Origin: Burkholderiales bacterium
GTDB taxonomy: Bacteria; Pseudomonadota; Gammaproteobacteria; Burkholderiales; Burkholderiaceae_C
Direction of reading: 5' to 3'
Assembly (NCBI GenBank): GCA_026932425.1
Contig: JAIXKN010000065.1
Location: 16,670 to 80,669, forward strand
Length of the DNA stretch: 64,000 nt
Shown here one piece after another: positions 47,185 to 57,444 of the stretch; the first letter of the stretch is position 1, and each line of letters opens with the position of its first letter. The notes beneath the pieces are model-generated. The model saw nothing but the letters and a program-made list of their open reading frames with translations. It was not told where the DNA came from and ran no database searches. The translations under genes were made by a program, and so were the position numbers.

Positions 47185-47329
47185 CGGAGGTGCGTCCTGA
47201 ACGCGAAGGTGCCGGGCGCCAGGGGAGTCCGCTGCTGCCGACCGAATCGTGCGACATGCGCTACCCTTTACTGTTTCGCCCGCGGGCGGCGTCTGCCGCC
47301 GGGCGCGCATTTTAGAGGGGAGCTCGGGG

Positions 47330-49488
<2,159 letters not shown>

Positions 49489-49492
<4 letters not shown>

Positions 49493-50055
49493 AGTCGATC
49501 CGTCGTCTGCTGGGCCTGACGCGCCCCGCCCCGGAACTGCGTGTGCTGATGGTCTGCTCGGGCAACATCTGCCGCTCGCCGACGGCCGAGGGCGTGCTGC
49601 GCGCGAGACTGCAGGCGGCCGGCCTCGAGGCGCGCATCGAGGTCGACTCCGCGGGCACTCAGGGCCTGCACGCGGGCCAAGCGCCGGACCCGCGTGCGAT
49701 TGCGATGGCGCGCCGGCGCGGCTACGATCTGTCGCGCTTGCGGGCGCGGCGCGTGACCGGCGATGACTTCCTTGCCTTCGACCGCATCCTCGCGATGGAC
49801 GAAGGTCACCTCGGGTGGCTGGAGAAGATCGCTCCGGTCGAGGCTCGGACCCGCGTCGAACTGCTGATGACCTATGCGTCGCGGCACCGCGACCGCAGCG
49901 AGGTGCCCGATCCCTACTACGGCTCCGAGCGGGACTTCGCACTGATGCTGGAGCTGGTCGAGGATGCGTGTGCCGGCCTCGCGAGATGTCTTGCCGATGA
50001 GCTGTCGGCGCGCCATCCGCGGTCCGGACCCGCGTCGAAGAATCAGAATACTTGA
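49489..50055 (+). CDS. low-molecular-weight protein-tyrosine phosphatase
   Basis: A 188-residue member of the LMW-PTP/arsenate reductase fold. The P-loop [10 protein letters not shown] has Cys23 and Arg29, and the general acid is in EVPDPYYG. It is some 35 residues longer than the minimal fold at the N- and C-termini. Its ATG overlaps the uvrB stop, so it is co-translated with uvrB. In many betaproteobacteria such a gene precedes iscR; here its stop codon falls inside the iscR -35 element. Confidence 0.93.
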
Positions 50056-50081
50056 TAATTTTACTGGGTTTTGTGTATACT
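50052..50081 (+). promoter_or_regulatory. sigma-70 promoter of the iscR operon
   Basis: TTGATA (50052-50057), an 18-bp spacer and TATACT (50076-50081), a near-consensus promoter inside an unusually AT-rich stretch. It gives an iscR leader of about 115 nt. The -10 is overlapped by the IscR box. Confidence 0.8.
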
Positions 50082-50101
50082 CGACTTGAGAAGTCGGGCT
50101 T
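50077..50101 (+). promoter_or_regulatory. IscR type 1 binding site
   Basis: A 25-bp site with left arm ATACTCGACT (50077-50086), a 5-bp centre and right arm AGTCGGGCTT (50092-50101). The arms match the type 1 consensus (ATA-S-YY-GACT and AGTC-RR-S). The centre departs from the usual A/T. It covers the -10 element and start of transcription, so [Fe-S]-IscR should repress its own operon. Confidence 0.75.
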
Positions 50102-50206
50102 TGGTTCGTATCGAACATGGGTTCGGCTGATGGCGCTCCAGCAGCACGCACCCGTTTCGAACGTGCGGCAGGGCGCCGCCCTTCAAGCGTTCGACAGGAG
50201 ACGATG

Positions 50207-50740
50207 ATGCGATTGACCACCAAGGGCCGCTTTGCGGTGACTGCCATGATCGACCTCGCGCTTCGATCGGGCGCGGGCCCGGTGGCACTGGCGGCAATCA
50301 GCCAGCGGCAGCGCATTTCCTTGTCCTACCTCGAGCAGCTCTTCGGCAAGCTGCGCCGCCACGAGCTGGTCGAGAGCACGCGCGGCCCCGGCGGAGGCTA
50401 TTCGCTCGGGCGTGCGGCCGGGGAGATCACGGTGGCCGACATCATCGTCGCCGTCGACGAGCCGCTGGATGCCACGAGCTGCGGCGGCAAGGAAAACTGC
50501 ATGGGCGAGCACACGGGCAAGTGCATGACGCACGACCTGTGGACGAGTCTGAACACGAAGATGATCGAGTACCTCGATTCGATCTCGCTGAAGAAGCTGG
50601 TCGACGAGCAGCTCGCCAAGGGCATCTCGATCGACGAGGCGCCGGTCAAGCGGGCGATCTCGAGCCAGCCGGTCGTCAAGCCGATCAAGATCACCGCGCC
50701 GAATTCGGTCTTCGCGCTCGGCGCAGCGATGCGCAAGTGA
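50207..50740 (+). CDS. iscR: Fe-S cluster assembly regulator IscR
   Basis: Rrf2-family repressor/activator that senses Fe-S status. The 177-residue product has the winged helix [20 protein letters not shown], then [19 protein letters not shown] and [13 protein letters not shown]. Cluster ligands are Cys92, Cys98, Cys106 and His109. In E. coli the third Cys and the His are at 104 and 107, so the loop CMGEHTGKC has two extra residues. The second of two adjacent ATGs (50207) is chosen because it stands 6 bp after AGGAG. It heads a three-gene iscR-iscS-iscA unit. Confidence 0.95.
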   Translation: MRLTTKGRFAVTAMIDLALRSGAGPVALAAISQRQRISLSYLEQLFGKLRRHELVESTRGPGGGYSLGRAAGEITVADIIVAVDEPLDATSCGGKENCMGEHTGKCMTHDLWTSLNTKMIEYLDSISLKKLVDEQLAKGISIDEAPVKRAISSQPVVKPIKITAPNSVFALGAAMRK

Positions 50741-50771
50741 GGCTGCGGCGCCGCGGGCTTGCGACGTGAGC

Positions 50772-51971
50772 ATGCGCGCTCCCGGCGGACCGGGCGGGAC
50801 GTCCGGCGGCATGTCCGGGCGCATGCCGATCTACATGGATTACGGCGCAACGACCCCGGTCGATCCGCGCGTCGTGCAGTGCATGCTGCCCTGGCTGGCC
50901 GAGGACTTCGGCAACGCGGCCTCGGGTGGGCACGTCTACGGCTGGCGTGCGCAGGAGGCCGTGGAGACGGCGCGCGCGCAGGTCGCCGCGCTCGTCGGTG
51001 CGGAGGCGGCCGACATCGTCTGGACGAGTGGCGCCACCGAGAGCAACAACCTTGCGATCAAGGGCACGGCGCAGCTCGAGCCGCGGCCGCGCGGTCACAT
51101 CGTGACGCTGCGCACCGAGCACAAGGCGGTGTTGGACTGCGTGCACGCGCTCGAGGCCCAGGGCTTCGAATCGACGCTGCTCGAGGTGCGCGCGGACGGT
51201 CTGCTCGACCTCGACCGGCTGCGCGACGCGCTGCGCGAGGACACGATCCTGGTCTCGGTGATGATGGTGAACAACGAGATCGGCGTCGTGCAGGACATCG
51301 CGGCGATCGGCGCCGTCTGCCGCGAGCGCGGCATCACGCTGCACGTGGATGCGGCCCAGGCCAGCGGCAAGCTGCCGATCGACCTGCGCAGCTTGCCGGT
51401 CGACCTGATGAGCCTGACCGCGCACAAGACCTACGGCCCCAAGGGCATCGGCGCGCTCTTCGTCCGGCGCAGGCCGCGTGTGCGGCTGGTGCCGCAGATG
51501 CACGGTGGCGGACAGGAGCGCGGTCTGCGCAGCGGGACGCTGCCCACGCACCAGTGCGTGGGCATGGGCGAGGCCTTCCGCATCGCGCAGGAAGAGATGG
51601 ACAGCGAATGCGCGCGGATCGCGATCCTGCAGCGGCGGCTGCTGCAGGGGCTCGCAGGCATCGGCGGGGTCAGCGTCAACGGCGACCTGAAGCATCGCGT
51701 CCCGCACAATCTCAATGTCTGCTTCGACGGACTGGGCGGGCAGGCGCTGGCGCCCGAGCTGAAAGCCGTGGCCGCGAGTTCGGGTTCGGCCTGCAGCTCG
51801 GCCAGCCGTACGCCCAGTCATGTGCTCAAGGCCCTGGGCTGCAGCGACGAGCAGGCCCACGCCTCGCTGCGCCTGACCCTCGGTCGCTTCACGACCGAAT
51901 CCGAGATCGACGACACTGTGCGCGAGTTGCAGGCCTGTGTGGCGCGGCTGCGGGAGCTTGCGCACGATTGA
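50772..51971 (+). CDS. iscS: cysteine desulfurase IscS-like, lacking the C-terminal IscU-docking tail
   Basis: PLP enzyme that takes sulfur from cysteine. The product (399 residues from ATG 50772; a GTG at 50766 or ATG 50823 are alternatives) has [16 protein letters not shown] and [15 protein letters not shown]. The PLP Lys is in [11 protein letters not shown], and the mobile-loop Cys is in [17 protein letters not shown]. It resembles IscS up to [16 protein letters not shown], but ends at RLRELAHD. The E. coli protein continues for about 20 more residues, which contact IscU. A Gly/Met-rich N-terminal extension precedes the canonical start. The next gene is iscA, not iscU. Confidence 0.9.
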   Translation: MRAPGGPGGTSGGMSGRMPIYMDYGATTPVDPRVVQCMLPWLAEDFGNAASGGHVYGWRAQEAVETARAQVAALVGAEAADIVWTSGATESNNLAIKGTAQLEPRPRGHIVTLRTEHKAVLDCVHALEAQGFESTLLEVRADGLLDLDRLRDALREDTILVSVMMVNNEIGVVQDIAAIGAVCRERGITLHVDAAQASGKLPIDLRSLPVDLMSLTAHKTYGPKGIGALFVRRRPRVRLVPQMHGGGQERGLRSGTLPTHQCVGMGEAFRIAQEEMDSECARIAILQRRLLQGLAGIGGVSVNGDLKHRVPHNLNVCFDGLGGQALAPELKAVAASSGSACSSASRTPSHVLKALGCSDEQAHASLRLTLGRFTTESEIDDTVRELQACVARLRELAHD

Positions 51972-51987
51972 ACAGAGGAAGCTGAAG

Positions 51988-52311
51988 ATGGCCATCACGA
52001 TGACCGAGGCAGCGGCGCGTCACGTCACGCGCTCGCTGGCACAGCGCGGCAAGGGCGTGGGCGTGCGTCTGGGCGTCACGCCTTCGGGCTGCTCGGGCCT
52101 GTCCTACAAGCTCGAATATGCCGACGAGGTCTCGCCGGACGAGCTGGTCTACGAGATGCAGGGCATCAAGATCCTGGTCGATCCGAAGAACCTGCCGTTC
52201 ATCGACGGCACCGAACTCGACTTCGTGCGCGAGGGGCTCAACGAGAGCTTCAGGTTCCGCAATCCGCTGGAGAAGGATCGCTGCGGCTGCGGCGAATCGT
52301 TCCGCGTCTGA
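51988..52311 (+). CDS. iscA: iron-sulfur cluster assembly/carrier protein IscA
   Basis: A-type carrier of 107 residues, the same length as E. coli IscA and very similar to it. It has the three conserved cysteines in TPSGCSGLSYKLE and DRCGCGESFRV, plus GLRLGV-like and FVREGLNESFRFRNP blocks. It lies 16 bp after iscS, the place where iscU normally sits. No iscU, hscB, hscA or fdx follows. The operon ends here and mltD converges from the right. Confidence 0.95.
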   Translation: MAITMTEAAARHVTRSLAQRGKGVGVRLGVTPSGCSGLSYKLEYADEVSPDELVYEMQGIKILVDPKNLPFIDGTELDFVREGLNESFRFRNPLEKDRCGCGESFRV

Positions 52312-52322
52312 GCGGCGGCTGC

Positions 52323-52365
52323 GATCAGGCTCTCGAGCAGAGCGGCCCTGCCGCTTTGCCTGATC
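52323..52365. terminator. nested hairpin after iscA
   Basis: GATCAGGC (52323-52330) pairs with GCCTGATC (52358-52365), enclosing a second hairpin AGCGG/CCGCT (52341-52355). It lies 11 bp past the iscA stop. No T-run follows, so it may end or protect the isc transcript. Confidence 0.45.
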
Positions 52366-52446
52366 CCCGGCTGGGGGCGGGCTGGGCGCGGCTCGGCCCT
52401 GGGGAGCGTTCGGGAGCCAGCGGATCGTAAGCCGCGTCGCGCGTGA

Positions 52447-54123
52447 TCAGCGCGCTGCGGCCACCCGGGTCTGCGCCGCGCTGGGCTTGGTCTTCTTCGT
52501 GGCGTTGCGCGCGGTCTTCGTCGTCACTCGCTTGGTGTTGCGCGCGGCGGTGCGCTTGACTGCGGCAGCGGGCTTTCGGCTTGCGCGCGCCGTCTTGACG
52601 CTGCGCGCCGGCAGCGCGACGGAGACGAGCTGGCCGGGCTTGAAGCTGCTGTTGATCGCAACGCCGTTGATCGAGGCCAGCATGGCCGGCGTCATGCCAT
52701 GCCGACGGGCAAGCGCTGCGACCGTGACCGGCTTACGCCCCTGGACCTTCACGCGCCGTGTCCGCAGCGGCGGCGCCTCGGGCGCCAGCGCGATCTTCGC
52801 GCTCTCGGCGACCGTTTCGCTGACATCGGCGTGCTGGGTGCCGCGAGGCACGAGCAGCGTCGAGCCGGCCTTCACGAGCATGCGTGGGGGGATGTGGTTG
52901 ACCCGGCGCAGTTCGGCCTCGGTCATGCCCGTCATGCGGGCGGCCTCGGCCGGCTTGACCGTGCGCGGCGCGACCCAGGCCGTCCAGCTCGCCAGGTTGC
53001 CGCGGTAGCTGCGCAGGTTGCGCAGGAAGCGGTTGGCGTTGTCGTAGGGGAGCAGGACCTGCGGGGTCCCGGCAGCCAGGATCACGGGCTTGTTGTGCTG
53101 CGGATTGAGCTGCTGGAACTGCTCGAGCGTCAGGCCCGAGAGCTGCGATGCGAGCGCGAGGTCGATGTCGCGGTCGATCGCCACGGGCGTGAAGTAGGGG
53201 TGGTCCTCCAGCGGCGGCAGTGCGATGCCGAAATCCTGCGGGCGCGCGACGATGTTCTTGATCGCCTGCAGCTTGGGGACGTAGTTGCGCGTCTCCTCGG
53301 GCATGCGCAGGTTCTCGTAATCGGCAGGCAGCCCCGCCTTCGCGTTGCGCGCCTGGGCGCGCTGGACGTTGCCCTGGCCCCAGTTGTACGCGGCCAGCGC
53401 GAGGTGCCAGTCGCCGAAGCTGTCGTGCAGCATCTGCAGGTAGTCCAGGGCCGCGCGCGTCGATGCGAGGATGTCGCGACGGTCGTCCCGGAAGAGGTTC
53501 TGCTTGAGTTCGAAGTCGCGCCCGGTGCCCGGCATGAACTGCCACATCCCGGCGGCGCGTGCCACCGACAGCGCCTGGGGATTGAACGCGCTCTCGATGA
53601 AGGGCAGCAGCGCAAGGTCACCGGGCATGCGGCGACGCCTGATTTCCTCGACGATGTGCCAGAGGTAGCGCGATCCGCGCGCCGTCATGCGCTGGACGTA
53701 GTCGGGGCGCTCGGCGTAGTACTGCTCCCACTTGCGCACCAGCTCGTTGTCGAGATCGGGCATCGCGTAGCTCGCGCGCACGCGTTCCCAGAGATCGCCT
53801 CGCGCCGCATCCTCGAGGGGATCGAGGCGAAAGCGCGTCAGGGGCTCGCCCAGTGCCGGATCCTCGTCCGATGAAGCCTCGGGGGCGGACGCCTCGGCCG
53901 CACTGGAGGGGCTGGCGCCGTCGGCGATCGGTGATGCGTTCTCCGTCGCCCGCGGCGCTGCAGTCACGGCTGGCGCGATCGCGGAACCGGATTCCGTGTC
54001 GACGGCCGGTTCAGGCTGCGGATCGGGTTTCTGGGGAGGAATGGGTGCGACGCTGGCGCATCCGGCGAGCACGAGGAGCGCGAGCGCGAGCAGTGGGCGG
54101 CGCAACCAGGACGGCGTCATCAT
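52447..54123 (-). CDS. mltD: membrane-bound lytic murein transglycosylase D-like lipoprotein
   Basis: Cleaves peptidoglycan glycan strands. The 558-residue product starts with a lipoprotein signal (ALALLVLAGCAS, Cys lipidated). A Pro/Ala/Ser/Glu-rich linker follows (to about residue 95), then an SLT domain with the catalytic Glu in FIESAFNPQALS, MWQFMPGTGR and LALAAYNWGQGN. Two LysM-like repeats come next (around TVKPAEAARMTGMTEAELRR and KPVTVAALARRHGMTPAMLA). The last 53 residues are a Lys/Arg/Ala/Thr-rich tail with 17 basic and no acidic residues, unusual for the family. ATG 54123 overlaps the gloB stop. Confidence 0.92.
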   Translation of the reverse strand: MMTPSWLRRPLLALALLVLAGCASVAPIPPQKPDPQPEPAVDTESGSAIAPAVTAAPRATENASPIADGASPSSAAEASAPEASSDEDPALGEPLTRFRLDPLEDAARGDLWERVRASYAMPDLDNELVRKWEQYYAERPDYVQRMTARGSRYLWHIVEEIRRRRMPGDLALLPFIESAFNPQALSVARAAGMWQFMPGTGRDFELKQNLFRDDRRDILASTRAALDYLQMLHDSFGDWHLALAAYNWGQGNVQRAQARNAKAGLPADYENLRMPEETRNYVPKLQAIKNIVARPQDFGIALPPLEDHPYFTPVAIDRDIDLALASQLSGLTLEQFQQLNPQHNKPVILAAGTPQVLLPYDNANRFLRNLRSYRGNLASWTAWVAPRTVKPAEAARMTGMTEAELRRVNHIPPRMLVKAGSTLLVPRGTQHADVSETVAESAKIALAPEAPPLRTRRVKVQGRKPVTVAALARRHGMTPAMLASINGVAINSSFKPGQLVSVALPARSVKTARASRKPAAAVKRTAARNTKRVTTKTARNATKKTKPSAAQTRVAAAR

Positions 54124-54890
54124 CGAAATCGGTTCTTCCATTCACGCAGGGCGGCCAGCACCTGAGCGGGTTCCCGGCTCTCGGCGCCCTGCAGCTGCGC
54201 CGCAGCGACGACCGGCGGTTCACTGCAGCGCAGGAAGGGGTTGATTCGGCGCTCGAGCTCGAGGGTCGACGGCAGCGTGGGCTGGCCCTGCTCGCGCAGT
54301 GCCTGGCAGTGCTCCAGATGCGCGGTCACTGCCGTGTTGCCGGGCTCCACGGCCGCTGCGAAGCGCAGGTTGGAGAGGGTGTACTCGTGCGCGCAGCAGA
54401 CCCGCGTGTCGGCCGGCAGCGAGGCCAGCCGGGTGAGGGATTGCAGCATCTGCTGCGGCGTGCCCTCGAAGATGCGACCGCAGCCGCCCGAGAACAGCGT
54501 GTCGCCGCAGAAGAGCAGCGGCGCCTTCGGTGCGTCGACCTGCGCGTAGGCGATGTGACCCGCGGTGTGGCCGGGAACGTCGATCACCTCGAAGCGAAGG
54601 CCGAGGACGTCGATGTGCTGTCCATCCCGAAGCGGCTCGAAGGGCTGAGGAATCGATTCACGCGCGGGGCCCCAGACGGGGCCCTGCAGCCGGCTGCGCA
54701 GCGCATCGATGCCGCCGACGTGATCGGCGTGGTGATGCGTCACTAGAATGCCTGCCAGACGCAGGTGCAGCCGGTCGAGCGCGGCCGCCACGGGTGCGGC
54801 ATCGCCTGGGTCCACCACCGCAGCTTGCGCGCCGTCGTGCAACATCCAGATGTAGTTGTCGGCGAAGGCGGGAAGGGCAACGAGATCCAT
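54120..54890 (-). CDS. gloB: hydroxyacylglutathione hydrolase (glyoxalase II)
   Basis: Hydrolyses S-lactoylglutathione in methylglyoxal detoxification. The 256-residue product is a metallo-beta-lactamase-fold enzyme with the metal motif [11 protein letters not shown] (His52, His54, Asp56, His57), [11 protein letters not shown] and [14 protein letters not shown]. The substrate-contacting [15 protein letters not shown] follows. It is divergent from the methyltransferase-rnhA pair, as in E. coli (gloB, yafS, rnhA). Translationally coupled to mltD by overlapping codons. Confidence 0.95.
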   Translation of the reverse strand: MDLVALPAFADNYIWMLHDGAQAAVVDPGDAAPVAAALDRLHLRLAGILVTHHHADHVGGIDALRSRLQGPVWGPARESIPQPFEPLRDGQHIDVLGLRFEVIDVPGHTAGHIAYAQVDAPKAPLLFCGDTLFSGGCGRIFEGTPQQMLQSLTRLASLPADTRVCCAHEYTLSNLRFAAAVEPGNTAVTAHLEHCQALREQGQPTLPSTLELERRINPFLRCSEPPVVAAAQLQGAESREPAQVLAALREWKNRFR

Positions 54891-54915
54891 GGCGCGGGAG
54901 GCTTCGATTATAGAG

Positions 54916-55677
54916 ATGGGGTGCTGGCTGCAGTCCGCGCCGGGACGGTACCTGCTCGAATGGGAGCAGGGTCGGCTGGAGGACGCGGTGGCGGATGCCT
55001 TCGGCTTTCACGCCCTGCAGCTGGGCTTGCCGGAGGTCGATGCGCTGCACGCGAACCGCATGCCGCACCGCTGGCGGATCGACGATCGTCCGGCCGCCCG
55101 TGTCGCGCTCGTGAGCGAGTTCGACAACCTGCCGTTGGCCGCCGACAGTGTGGACCTGGTGGTGCTGCCGCATACCCTCGAGTTCGCGCCGGATCCGCAC
55201 CTGACGCTGCGCGAGGTCGAGCGCGTGCTGCGTCCCGAAGGGCGTATCGTCATCACCGGCTTCAATCCGACCAGCCTCTGGGGCCTGCGGCAGCGGCTGT
55301 CCCGCACGCGGCTCGCGCTGCATCCGTCGCCGAGCCATCCCGAGCGGGAGCGCGAGGGCGAGTTCATCGGCTACTGGCGCGTGCGCGACTGGCTGCGCCT
55401 GCTCGGCTTCGCGATCGAGGGTGGACAGTTCGGCTGCTGGCGGCCACCGGTGGCCAGCGCGCGCTGGCTCGCGCGCTTCCAGTGGATGGACCGCGTCGGC
55501 GAACGCTGGTGGCCGGTGCTCGGCGCGGCCTACCTGATCGTTGCCGTCAAGCGCGTGAAGGGCATGCGGCTGGTGGGGCTGGCGCGGCCGTCCCGAAGAG
55601 GCGTGCGCGCCGCTGCGCCGGTGGCCGCGCGACGCGACGGGGTTGCCGCACGCGAGCGCGAACGGGAGCACGCGTGA
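54916..55677 (+). CDS. YafS-like class I SAM-dependent methyltransferase
   Basis: A 253-residue protein with a methyltransferase type 11 core: [20 protein letters not shown] is the motif around the end of strand 4 and [18 protein letters not shown] the next strand. The SAM Gly-rich motif I is poor, as in YafS-type members. It sits between gloB and rnhA, the position of yafS in E. coli. Function unknown. The start is uncertain: ATG 54916 is used, but ATG 54889, which overlaps the gloB start region, is also in frame. The C-terminal tail is Arg-rich, and the stop overlaps the rnhA GTG. Confidence 0.82.
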   Translation: MGCWLQSAPGRYLLEWEQGRLEDAVADAFGFHALQLGLPEVDALHANRMPHRWRIDDRPAARVALVSEFDNLPLAADSVDLVVLPHTLEFAPDPHLTLREVERVLRPEGRIVITGFNPTSLWGLRQRLSRTRLALHPSPSHPEREREGEFIGYWRVRDWLRLLGFAIEGGQFGCWRPPVASARWLARFQWMDRVGERWWPVLGAAYLIVAVKRVKGMRLVGLARPSRRGVRAAAPVAARRDGVAAREREREHA

Positions 55678-56111
55678 GCGAGGTCGTGATCTACACCGAC
55701 GGGGCCTGCAAGGGCAACCCGGGGCCCGGTGGCTGGGGCGCCTGGCTGCGCAGCGGCGCGCACGAGCGCGAACTCTGGGGCGGCGAGGCCAGCACCACCA
55801 ACAACCGCATGGAGCTGACGGCGGTGATCGAGGCGCTGTCGGCGCTGACGCGTCCGTGCAAGGTCGCGATCTACACCGACAGCGAATACGTGCGCAACGG
55901 CATCACGACCTGGATCCATGGCTGGAAGACGCGCGGCTGGAAGACCGCGGATCGCAAGCCGGTGAAGAACGCCGAGCTCTGGCGCCGGCTCGACGCGCTG
56001 CGCGATCAGCACGAGGTCGAGTGGCACTGGGTCAAGGGCCATGCGGGAGACCCCGGGAACGAGCGTGCAGATGCCCTCGCCAACCGCGGTGTGGCGTCGG
56101 TGATGCCTTAG
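55674..56111 (+). CDS. rnhA: ribonuclease HI
   Basis: Cuts the RNA strand of RNA-DNA hybrids. The 145-residue product has the four catalytic acids Asp9 ([12 protein letters not shown]), Glu47 (NNRMELTA), Asp69 (IYTDSEYV) and Asp133 (NERADALAN), with His123 in [10 protein letters not shown]. The basic protrusion [17 protein letters not shown] is present. A GTG start at 55674 is indicated by its 4-bp overlap with the methyltransferase stop and by the exact family length. dnaQ, its common partner, is not adjacent. Confidence 0.96.
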   Translation: MSEVVIYTDGACKGNPGPGGWGAWLRSGAHERELWGGEASTTNNRMELTAVIEALSALTRPCKVAIYTDSEYVRNGITTWIHGWKTRGWKTADRKPVKNAELWRRLDALRDQHEVEWHWVKGHAGDPGNERADALANRGVASVMP

Positions 56112-56176
56112 CCGCGTCGGCGCGGCGCGCGAAAACGTTACATTCGACTGCTTCGCGTTGATCCGAACGCCCCGAG

Positions 56177-57406
56177 ATGCCCAGCAGGAAGACCCACCTC
56201 GCGATTGCCGTGGTCGGCATCGCCGTCCTTGGCGGCTTGGCCTGGTTCTGGCAGAACAAGGGCACGGCGGGCATCGGTGCGCCGGTGGCCGGCGGCATGG
56301 CGGGAGCCTCGGTGCCCACATCGAAGCCGGGAGCAGCCGAGGCGACGCCGATCGAGGTCGGTACCGTCGAGGCGCTGACGGTGGCCGACGACGTGCAGGC
56401 GGTCGGGTCGCTGCGCTCCCGGCAGGGCGTGATGCTGCGGCCGGAGGCGGCGGGCCGCATCGTGCAGATCAACTTCGGCGACGGCCAGCGCGTGCGCCGG
56501 GGCCAGCTGCTCGTGCAGCTGGACGACACGCTCCAGCGCGCGCAGTTGCAGCAGGCCGACGCGCAGGCGGCGATCGCGCGCACGAACCTCGAGCGCAGCC
56601 GCGAGCTCGTCGCGCAGGGTTTCGTGTCGCAGAGTGCGGTCGACCAGAACGAGGCGGCACTGCAGGTTGCGCAGGCACAGGTGGCGCTGGCCAGGGCGCA
56701 GGTCGCGCGCATGAAAGTCCTCGCCCCTTTCGACGCAACCGCGGGCATCCGCCTGGTCGATCTTGGCGACTACCTGAAGGACGGGAACGACATCGTCAAT
56801 CTCGAGGACATGTCCTCGATGTCGGTCGATTTCCGCCTGCCGGAGCGCTATCTCTCGCGCGTGAAGGTCGGGCAGGCGGTCGACCTGTCGGTCGATGCGC
56901 TGCCCGGACACATGTTCAAGGGGCGGGTCGCGGCGCTCGATTCGGTTGTCGACGACAACGGACGCTCGCTGCTCGTGCGTGCGCAGGTCGAGAATCCGAC
57001 CGCGGTGCTGCGGCCTGGCATGTTCGCGCGTCCGCGCATCGTCTTCGCGGTGCGCCAGGGCGCACTCGTCGTGCCCGAGGAGGCGCTGCTGCCGCAGGGC
57101 AACCGCCAGTACGTGTTCCGGGTCGAGCCCGACGGCAAGGGCGGCGAGCAGGCTCGGCGGATCGAGGCGCGGCTGGGCCTGCGCCTGCCGGGCAAGGTCG
57201 AGCTGCTCGAGGGCGTGCAGGCAGGGGACCGCATCGTGATCGCCGGACAGGACCGATTGCGCGGCGAGCTGGCAGCGGTGCGCGTGGTTGAGCTCAAGCC
57301 GGCGGCATCGAGGGCTGGCGCCGCGGCGAGCGCACCGGGTGCATCTGGCGCGCCGGGCGCAGCGGCGTCGGCGGCGGCCGGCGGCCGCGGGCCCTCGCCC
57401 GCCTGA
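56177..57406 (+). CDS. RND efflux periplasmic adaptor (membrane fusion protein)
   Basis: A 409-residue adaptor with an N-terminal membrane anchor (LAIAVVGIAVLGGLAWFW). The lipoyl half-motif is LRPEAAGRIVQINFGDGQRV, and the alpha-hairpin has heptads (RAQLQQADAQAAIARTNLER). The second lipoyl half is ARMKVLAPFDATAGIRLVD, then the beta-barrel VDFRLPERYLSRVKVG. The C-terminus is an Ala/Gly/Ser-rich tail of about 30 residues. It is co-directional with, and 38 bp before, the RND pump. No outer-membrane channel gene is in the window, so an external TolC/OprM partner is assumed. Substrates unknown. Confidence 0.92.
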   Translation: MPSRKTHLAIAVVGIAVLGGLAWFWQNKGTAGIGAPVAGGMAGASVPTSKPGAAEATPIEVGTVEALTVADDVQAVGSLRSRQGVMLRPEAAGRIVQINFGDGQRVRRGQLLVQLDDTLQRAQLQQADAQAAIARTNLERSRELVAQGFVSQSAVDQNEAALQVAQAQVALARAQVARMKVLAPFDATAGIRLVDLGDYLKDGNDIVNLEDMSSMSVDFRLPERYLSRVKVGQAVDLSVDALPGHMFKGRVAALDSVVDDNGRSLLVRAQVENPTAVLRPGMFARPRIVFAVRQGALVVPEEALLPQGNRQYVFRVEPDGKGGEQARRIEARLGLRLPGKVELLEGVQAGDRIVIAGQDRLRGELAAVRVVELKPAASRAGAAASAPGASGAPGAAASAAAGGRGPSPA

Positions 57407-57444
57407 GGCCGGGGCCGAACGCAGCGACGCCCGGGAACCGCGCG

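Noticed and set aside
47185-47329. LexA box for uvrB
   Set aside because: I looked for CTG-N10-CAG with an AT-rich centre and found no convincing match in the divergent gap.
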